Assembly: GCA_002727735.1 (NCBI GenBank)
Contig: PBXW01000114.1
Coordinates: 16,159 to 28,182 of the forward strand
Direction: 5' to 3'
DNA: 12,024 bases
From: Crocinitomicaceae bacterium
Lineage (GTDB): Bacteria; Bacteroidota; Bacteroidia; Flavobacteriales_D; Parvicellaceae
The notes below the pieces were generated by a model. It did not search any database. It worked only from the letters and a program-made list of their open reading frames with translations, and had not been told where the DNA came from. The position numbers were made by a program, and so were the translations under genes. Shown piece after piece: positions 7,335 through 12,024 of the stretch (its first letter is position 1; each line of letters opens with the position of its first letter).

Positions 7335-7889
7335 ATGTCAAGAATAGGAAATTCACCCATAGCAATACCAGAAGGAGTTGAGGTTAACTTAACTGCAGAA
7401 AACGTGGTAAATGTAAAAGGAAAGTTAGGAGAGCTTTCTGAAGCTGTTGACTCACAAATTAAAGTGAACATTGCAGAAGGTCAAATTACGCTTTCAAGAC
7501 CTAATGATGATAAAGAACTTAGATCTAAGCATGGATTATATAGAGCTCTTATCAACAACATGGTAGAAGGTGTATCAAAAGGATATACTATCGAACAAGA
7601 ATTAATTGGTGTTGGTTATAGAGCTAAAGCTCAAGGCCAAAAATTAGAATTATCGCTAGGTTTTTCTCATCCAATTATTTTTGAATTGCCTGAGCAAGTT
7701 AAAGTTACTGCTACTACTGAAAAGGGTAAAAATCCTATGATTAAGTTAGAATCATTTGATAAACAATTAATTGGACAAGTTGCTGCGAAAATCAGATCAT
7801 TCAGAAAACCAGAACCATACAAAGGAAAAGGTATTCTGTTTAAAGGAGAAGTGATTAGAAGAAAAGCAGGAAAAACTGCAGCTAAATAA
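7335..7889 (+). CDS. rplF: 50S ribosomal protein L6 (uL6)
   Basis: L6 lies at the base of the L7/L12 stalk near the factor-binding site. The 184-residue product has the two similar alpha/beta domains of the family. It begins MSRIGNSPIAIPEGVEV, with LRSKHGLYRALINNMVEGVS at 62-81 and the second domain starting around GYTIEQELIGVGYRA. The highly conserved end, RSFRKPEPYKGKGILFKGE then RRKAGK, is at 154-180. Length and motifs are complete. It sits 10 bases after rpsH with an AT-rich leader and 15 before rplR. Confidence 0.97.
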   Translation: MSRIGNSPIAIPEGVEVNLTAENVVNVKGKLGELSEAVDSQIKVNIAEGQITLSRPNDDKELRSKHGLYRALINNMVEGVSKGYTIEQELIGVGYRAKAQGQKLELSLGFSHPIIFELPEQVKVTATTEKGKNPMIKLESFDKQLIGQVAAKIRSFRKPEPYKGKGILFKGEVIRRKAGKTAAK

Positions 7890-7904
7890 TAAATACTTAC
7901 AAAA

Positions 7905-8258
7905 ATGAGTACTGTTAAAGTAAATAGAAGATCAAGAATAAAAAAGAGAATACGAAAAAACATTTCGGGTACAGCTAATAAGCCAAGATTATCTGTTTTT
8001 AGAAGTAACAAACAGATTTATGCGCAAATTATTGATGATGTTTCAGGTAAAACACTTGCTTCAGCAGCTTCTCTTCATGAAGAAAAAGCACAAAAAACAA
8101 ATAAAGTTGATCAAGCGAAACAAGTTGGTAAAATGATTGCTGAATCTGCAACCAAAGCAGGGATCACGGAAGTTGTTTTTGATCGTAATGGATATTTATT
8201 TCATGGAAGAGTTAAGGCTTTGGCTGATGCTGCAAGAGAAAACGGATTAAAATTTTAA
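7905..8258 (+). CDS. rplR: 50S ribosomal protein L18 (uL18)
   Basis: L18 binds 5S rRNA together with L5 and brings it into the central protuberance. The product is 117 residues. A basic N-terminus ([20 protein letters not shown], 7-26) precedes the core [19 protein letters not shown] at 27-45, and the protein ends [28 protein letters not shown]. These are standard bacterial L18 features. Its function depends on L5, so the broken rplE upstream would matter for the same complex. Confidence 0.96.
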   Translation: MSTVKVNRRSRIKKRIRKNISGTANKPRLSVFRSNKQIYAQIIDDVSGKTLASAASLHEEKAQKTNKVDQAKQVGKMIAESATKAGITEVVFDRNGYLFHGRVKALADAARENGLKF

Positions 8259-8268
8259 TTATTAAATA

Positions 8269-8784
8269 ATGTCAGATTTAAACAAAACAATACGAGCAAC
8301 AGATATCGAATTAAAAGATAGACTTGTAGCTATTAACAGAGTAACTAAAGTTACAAAAGGTGGAAGGCATTTTAGCTTTTCTGCTATTGTTGTCGTAGGT
8401 GATGAAAAGAATATTGTTGGACATGGACTTGGTAAAGCTAATGAAGTAACAGAAGCTATTCAGAAAGCAGTTGAAGATGCTAAGAAGAACTTAATTAAAG
8501 TTTCAGTTATTAACGAAACATTACCTCATGCTATAAAAACAAAATATTCTGGTGCTCAAGTATTTATTAAGCCCGCATCTGCTGGTACAGGAGTTATTGC
8601 TGGTGGTGCTATGCGTGCAGTGTTAGAAAGTGCAGGTATTAAAAATGTATTAGCAAAATCTCAAGGTTCTTCTAATCCACACAACGTTGTTAAGGCTACA
8701 ATTAAAGCTTTATCAATGCTTAGGGATGCGAATAGTGTAGCTCAGCAAAGAGGGGTAAGTTTAGAAAAAGTTTATAACGGTTAA
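8269..8784 (+). CDS. rpsE: 30S ribosomal protein S5 (uS5)
   Basis: S5 contributes to decoding accuracy and lies at the mRNA entry side of the 30S subunit. The 171-residue product has the N-terminal double-stranded RNA-binding-like domain with [20 protein letters not shown] at 19-38 and [20 protein letters not shown] at 41-60. The C-terminal domain has [20 protein letters not shown] at 87-106 and [20 protein letters not shown] at 107-126. Segments in the loop where spectinomycin resistance changes are known in other bacteria (VTKGGRHF) look like wild type. The leader TTATTAAATA has no Shine-Dalgarno sequence. Confidence 0.97.
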   Translation: MSDLNKTIRATDIELKDRLVAINRVTKVTKGGRHFSFSAIVVVGDEKNIVGHGLGKANEVTEAIQKAVEDAKKNLIKVSVINETLPHAIKTKYSGAQVFIKPASAGTGVIAGGAMRAVLESAGIKNVLAKSQGSSNPHNVVKATIKALSMLRDANSVAQQRGVSLEKVYNG

Positions 8785-8793
8785 AAAATAGTT

Positions 8794-8970
8794 ATGGGAA
8801 AGATTAAAGTTACTCAAGTTAAAAGCGCTATCAATAGAACTGGTAGACAAAAGCTAACATTAAAGGCCTTAGGCCTAGGAAAGATAAACAGAACTGTTGA
8901 ACATGAAGCTACACCTCAAATTTTAGGTATGGTTAAAAAAGTTGAACACTTGGTAAGAATTGAAAAATAA
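8794..8970 (+). CDS. rpmD: 50S ribosomal protein L30 (uL30)
   Basis: This short gene gives a 58-residue L30. It reads MGKIKVTQVKSAINRTGRQK, then LTLKALGLGKINRTVEHEAT, then PQILGMVKKVEHLVRIEK, which is the usual bacterial length and pattern with the conserved GLGKI and PQILGMVKKV segments. L30 sits on the 50S surface near 23S domain II. It lies 9 bases after rpsE and 14 before rplO, the standard rpsE-rpmD-rplO order. Some lineages have lost L30; this one keeps it. Confidence 0.96.
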   Translation: MGKIKVTQVKSAINRTGRQKLTLKALGLGKINRTVEHEATPQILGMVKKVEHLVRIEK

Positions 8971-8984
8971 GAAATTTAGAACTG

Positions 8985-9455
8985 ATGAAATTACACACAC
9001 TAAAACCAGCGGAAGGGTCTACTAAATCTAAAAAGAGAGTAGGTAGAGGTCAAGGATCTGGACATGGAGGTACATCTACTAGAGGACATAAAGGAGCCAA
9101 ATCAAGATCTGGTTACAAAACTAAAATTGGATTTGAAGGTGGTCAAATGCCTCTTCAAAGGAGAGTTCCTAAATTTGGATTTAAGAATATTAACAGAGTT
9201 GAATACAAGGGAATAAACTTAGATACTATCCAATCATTGGTGGAAAAAAGTAAACCAAAATCCATCACGCCAGAGTTGTTAGTTGAAAGTGGATTAGCTA
9301 ATAAAAAAGATTTAATTAAGATTTTAGGTAGAGGAGAATTAAAAGCTAAGATTACAATTTCCGCTCATGGATTTTCAGCTAAGGCTAAATCTACAATTGA
9401 AGAACTTGGTGGAAAGGCAGAACTAATTGAAAAAAAGAAATCAAAAGCTGAATGA
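8985..9455 (+). CDS. rplO: 50S ribosomal protein L15 (uL15)
   Basis: L15 is an assembly protein of the 50S subunit that contacts many 23S rRNA helices. The product is 156 residues. The long glycine- and arginine-rich extension is clear, with KRVGRGQGSGHGGTSTRGHK at 17-36 and KIGFEGGQMPLQRRVPKFGF at 47-66. The globular C-terminal domain follows, with ILGRGELKAKITISAHGFSA near 114-133 and a lysine-rich tail. The end overlaps the secY start by four bases (ATGA), a classic coupling arrangement. Confidence 0.97.
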   Translation: MKLHTLKPAEGSTKSKKRVGRGQGSGHGGTSTRGHKGAKSRSGYKTKIGFEGGQMPLQRRVPKFGFKNINRVEYKGINLDTIQSLVEKSKPKSITPELLVESGLANKKDLIKILGRGELKAKITISAHGFSAKAKSTIEELGGKAELIEKKKSKAE

Positions 9456-10792
9456 AAAATTTGTTCAAAGTCATAAAAGAGATCTGGACAGTTGATGAAC
9501 TAAAAAAGAGAATCATCTATACTTTATCTTTGATATTGGTATATAGAATTGGTTCTTACATCGTTTTACCTGGAATTGATGTTGAGCAATTGAATGCTTC
9601 AGGTGGCGCTGATAACAGTATTCTTAATCTTATAAACATGTTTGCAGGTGGAGCATTTTCAAGAGCTTCAATTATGGCCCTTGGAATTATGCCATACATT
9701 TCTGCTTCCATTGTAATGCAATTATTAGGTATGGCTGTTCCAACATTCCAGCGTTTACAGAGAGAGGGTGAAAGTGGTAGAAAGAAAATAAATCAGTATA
9801 CAAGAATACTTACTATTCTTATTTGTTTATTTCAATCTCCAAGTTATATGTGGGCTTATGTAGGCAGCTCGGTTGAACTTCCATCTTTTGCTCAATCCCC
9901 ATTATTTTGGATACAAACAGTTTCTATATTAACTGCTGGGACAATGTTTGTTACTTGGTTGGGTGAACGAATTACAGATAGAGGAATAGGCAACGGAATT
10001 TCTTTAATCATTACTATTGGTATTATTGCTGGATTGCCAGGATCGTTCTTCCAAGAACTTGGTGCTAAAATTTACGATGGTGGATTGGTAATTTTACTAG
10101 TTGAATTAGTTATTCTTTTAGTTGTAATATTAGTAACTATATTATTAGTTCAAGGAACTAGAAGGATACCTGTTCATACGGCAAAAAGAGTTATTGGAAG
10201 AGGGTCTAGACAGGCATTAGCTGGTGGTCAAAGAAGCTATATTCCTTTAAAGATTAATCAAGCAGGTGTTATGCCAATTATTTTTGCTCAAGCATTAATG
10301 TTTTTACCTTCTTTAATATTTCAGAACACTTCATTTGGAGCCACTTTCTCAAACATTCAGGGTTTCTGGTATAATGCAGTTTTCTTTTTGTTAATTGTAG
10401 TATTTACTTACTTCTACACAGCTATTATGATGAATCCAAACCAAATGGCTGACGAGTTAAAAAGAAATGGTTCTTTTATCCCAGGTGTAAAACCGGGAAA
10501 AAAGACAGCAGATTTTATAGATGGTTTAATTTCAAGGTTGGTATTCCCTGGATCTATTTTTCTTGGAATTATAGCCATTTTACCTGCTTTTGCAATGAAT
10601 TTTGGTGTTCAGCAAGGATTTGCTTACTTCTTTGGTGGTACATCTTTACTAATTATGGTAGGTGTTGTTTTAGACACTTTACAACAAATTGAAAGTCATC
10701 TTTTAAATAGACATTATGATGGTCTAATTAAAGGAGGAAGAATTAAAGGGAGATCTTCAGCGTCTGCAGTGACAATGAGTCAAGCCCTATAA
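9452..10792 (+). CDS. secY: Preprotein translocase subunit SecY
   Basis: SecY is the channel of the Sec translocon in the inner membrane; with SecE and SecG it moves unfolded proteins out and inserts membrane proteins. The product is 446 residues with about ten hydrophobic segments, near 21-38, 72-92, 118-137, 150-170, 181-197, 212-234, 270-290, 307-327, 363-383 and 391-410. The plug region lies around 57-70 (ILNLINMFAGGAFS). Conserved blocks include GIMPYISASIVMQLL at 78-92, GERITDRGIGNGISL at 171-185 and the long cytosolic loop before YIPLKINQAGVMPIIFAQAL at 263-282. The cytosolic tail has the usual YDGLIKGGRIKGR. The frame is intact and overlaps rplO by four bases. Confidence 0.98.
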   Translation: MKNLFKVIKEIWTVDELKKRIIYTLSLILVYRIGSYIVLPGIDVEQLNASGGADNSILNLINMFAGGAFSRASIMALGIMPYISASIVMQLLGMAVPTFQRLQREGESGRKKINQYTRILTILICLFQSPSYMWAYVGSSVELPSFAQSPLFWIQTVSILTAGTMFVTWLGERITDRGIGNGISLIITIGIIAGLPGSFFQELGAKIYDGGLVILLVELVILLVVILVTILLVQGTRRIPVHTAKRVIGRGSRQALAGGQRSYIPLKINQAGVMPIIFAQALMFLPSLIFQNTSFGATFSNIQGFWYNAVFFLLIVVFTYFYTAIMMNPNQMADELKRNGSFIPGVKPGKKTADFIDGLISRLVFPGSIFLGIIAILPAFAMNFGVQQGFAYFFGGTSLLIMVGVVLDTLQQIESHLLNRHYDGLIKGGRIKGRSSASAVTMSQAL

Positions 10793-10805
10793 ATTTTTCT
10801 TTTCC

Positions 10806-11591
10806 ATGATTTTTTACAAGACTGGAGAAGAAATAGAACGAATTAGAAAAAGTTCTTTACTTGTTGGTAAAACTTTAGCAGAAATTGCTAAAAAAATTGA
10901 GCCTGGTGTTTCAACGCTTGCTTTAGATAAGTTGGCAGAGGAGTTCATTAGAGATCATGGTGCTGAACCTGGTTTCTTAGGTTATGGTGGTTTTCCAAAT
11001 TCATTATGTACTTCAGTGAATGAAGCAGTTGTACATGGAATACCTAATAATCAGCCACTTGAAAATGGAGATATTGTATCTATAGATTGTGGCGTTTTAT
11101 TAGACGAATTTTATGGAGATTCAGCATACACTTTTGAAGTTGGAGAAGTTAATCCAGATATAAGGAAGCTCCTTAATGTAACTAAAGAATGCCTTGATTT
11201 AGCTGTTCAACAAACCGTTTCTGGAAATAGAATTGGTGACATTGGTTTTGCAGTACAAAAACACGCAGAAAGCAATGGTTACGGTGTAGTTAGAGAATTA
11301 GTTGGCCATGGTTTAGGAAGAGGTTTACACGAAAAACCTGAAGTTCCTAATTATGGTAGGAAAGGAAGAGGACATAAGTTAAAACCTGGAATAGTTCTAG
11401 CAATAGAACCCATGATAAATCTGGGTAGAAAAGAGGTGGCTCAATTAGCTGATGGATGGACTATTATTACAAAAGACAAACTACCATCTGCCCATTTTGA
11501 ACACGATGTAGCCATAATGACCAATGGCCAAACTGAAGTTTTATCATCATTTGAAGAAATTGAAAAAGTATTAAAAGAAAAAAGTAATTAA
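10806..11591 (+). CDS. map: Methionine aminopeptidase, type I
   Basis: This cytosolic metalloenzyme removes the initiator methionine from new proteins. The 261-residue product has the pita-bread fold residues in place: metal ligands Asp94, Asp105, His168, Glu201 and Glu232, and the catalytic-site histidines His77 and His175. They lie in [54 protein letters not shown] and [10 protein letters not shown]. No N-terminal zinc-finger extension is present, as expected for type Ia. ATG 10806 fits the family start ([16 protein letters not shown]). The 13-base gap to secY is rich in T and C (aatttttcttttcc), unlike the A-rich leaders elsewhere. There is no adk gene between secY and map. Confidence 0.97.
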   Translation: MIFYKTGEEIERIRKSSLLVGKTLAEIAKKIEPGVSTLALDKLAEEFIRDHGAEPGFLGYGGFPNSLCTSVNEAVVHGIPNNQPLENGDIVSIDCGVLLDEFYGDSAYTFEVGEVNPDIRKLLNVTKECLDLAVQQTVSGNRIGDIGFAVQKHAESNGYGVVRELVGHGLGRGLHEKPEVPNYGRKGRGHKLKPGIVLAIEPMINLGRKEVAQLADGWTIITKDKLPSAHFEHDVAIMTNGQTEVLSSFEEIEKVLKEKSN

Positions 11592-11592
11592 T

Positions 11593-11811
11593 ATGGCTAA
11601 ACAAACGTCAATAGAGCAAGATGGAACCATTACCGAGGCATTATCAAATGCCATGTTCAGAGTTGAACTGGAGAATGGTCATATAATTACTGCTCACATT
11701 TCAGGTAAAATGAGAATGAATTACATTCGAATTCTTCCTGGTGATAAAGTAAAAGTTGAGATGTCTCCTTATGATTTAACAAAAGGGAGAATAACATTTA
11801 GATACAAATAA
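11593..11811 (+). CDS. infA: Translation initiation factor IF-1
   Basis: IF-1 binds the 30S A site during initiation and helps IF-2 and IF-3. The product is 72 residues, a single S1-type OB fold. It reads [20 protein letters not shown], then [40 protein letters not shown] and [12 protein letters not shown], the standard bacterial pattern. The start is one base after the map stop (TAATATG), so translation is probably coupled to map. rpmJ follows after 6 bases, the usual infA-rpmJ pairing. Confidence 0.98.
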   Translation: MAKQTSIEQDGTITEALSNAMFRVELENGHIITAHISGKMRMNYIRILPGDKVKVEMSPYDLTKGRITFRYK

Positions 11812-11817
11812 ATAAAA

Positions 11818-11934
11818 ATGAAAGTAAGAGCTTCCATAAAGAAACGATCAGCGGATTGCAAAATTGTAAGACGTAAAGGTAGATTGTATGTAATTAACAA
11901 AAAGAACCCAAAGTTCAAACAAAGACAAGGATAA
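11818..11934 (+). CDS. rpmJ: 50S ribosomal protein L36 (bL36), form without zinc ligands
   Basis: This 38-residue protein is the smallest 50S protein and packs against 23S rRNA near the factor-binding region. It reads [20 protein letters not shown], then [18 protein letters not shown]. The zinc form has ligands at Cys11, Cys14, Cys27 and His33; here these positions are Ser11, Cys14, Asn27 and Phe33, so only one ligand is left and zinc binding is not expected. The invariant ends (MKVRAS and FKQRQG) confirm the identity. Its place after infA and before rpsM is standard. Confidence 0.97.
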   Translation: MKVRASIKKRSADCKIVRRKGRLYVINKKNPKFKQRQG

Positions 11935-11938
11935 TATC

Positions 11939-12024
11939 ATGGCAAGAATAGCAGGTATAGATTTACCAAAAAATAAAAGAGGTGTCATAGGTTTAACTTA
12001 TATTTTTGGCATCGGAAAAAGCAC
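11939..12024 (+). CDS. rpsM: 30S ribosomal protein S13 (uS13), N-terminal part, cut by the window end
   Basis: The first 28 codons of S13 are present: [19 protein letters not shown], then TYIFGIGKS. This is the hallmark N-terminus of bacterial S13, including the helix-two-turn-helix lead-in [10 protein letters not shown]13 lies in the 30S head, contacts P-site tRNA and forms bridges to L5 and L31 of the large subunit. The gene starts the alpha block (usually rpsM-rpsK-rpsD-rpoA-rplQ) 4 bases after rpmJ; the rest lies beyond the window. Confidence 0.95.
   Translation, partial: MARIAGIDLPKNKRGVIGLTYIFGIGKS

Noticed and set aside
8864..8879. Cluster of short palindromes AGGCCT, AGGCCT and CCTAGG inside rpmD
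   Set aside because: They encode the conserved Lys-Ala-Leu-Gly-Leu-Gly of L30 and are too short to suggest a regulatory or recombination site.
10793..10805. T-run after secY as a possible terminator
   Set aside because: There is no GC-rich hairpin before the T-run, and map, infA and rpmJ continue in the same direction with minimal spacing.
1..12024. Search for mobile elements, CRISPR repeats, tRNA genes, riboswitches or a novel system
   Set aside because: Nearly every base is accounted for by conserved translation genes in the standard order; no direct repeats, inverted-repeat borders or cloverleaf-like segments were seen by eye.

Overview
This is a stretch of a bacterial chromosome carrying the S10-spc-alpha ribosomal protein supercluster, read entirely on the + strand. 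It begins inside the 3' end of fusA (EF-G) and ends inside the 5' end of rpsM (S13). The DNA is AT-rich. The proteins read as Bacteroidota, probably a Cytophagales-like lineage. The reasons are: fusA is followed directly by rpsJ with no tuf gene; secY is followed directly by map with no adk; S14 and L36 are of the form lacking zinc ligands; most genes have A-rich leaders without a Shine-Dalgarno sequence; and L3, L22, L23 and IF-1 have the wording usual in that phylum. The lineage call comes from recalled family sequences, not from a search.

Layout. Bases 1-333 are the end of fusA. Bases 344-5355 are the S10 block: rpsJ, rplC, rplD, rplW, rplB, rpsS, rplV, rpsC, rplP, rpmC, rpsQ. Bases 5362-10792 are the spc block: rplN, rplX, rplE, rpsN, rpsH, rplF, rplR, rpsE, rpmD, rplO, secY. 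Bases 10806-11934 hold map, infA and rpmJ, and rpsM starts at 11939. Two genes are short: rpmD (58 codons) and rpmJ (38 codons). Genes are separated by 1-16 bases or overlap by 1-4 bases, so no intergenic stretch is large enough for an obvious promoter or terminator. The whole window is most simply one long co-transcribed unit. It supplies ribosomal proteins of both subunits, the translocon that receives secreted nascent chains, the enzyme that trims their initiator methionine, and initiation factor IF-1.

The one real anomaly is in rplE (L5). The open frame that starts at 6068 stops at 6469 after 133 codons, but the missing conserved C-terminus of L5 is present immediately downstream in another frame, ending at 6615. 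Compared with the family pattern, about four bases are missing near 6437-6439. L5 is normally essential, so this is a sequencing or assembly error, a real lesion rescued by another copy, or (less likely) recoding. I see no undescribed system, mobile element, CRISPR array or RNA gene here; apart from rplE the region is ordinary core genome.
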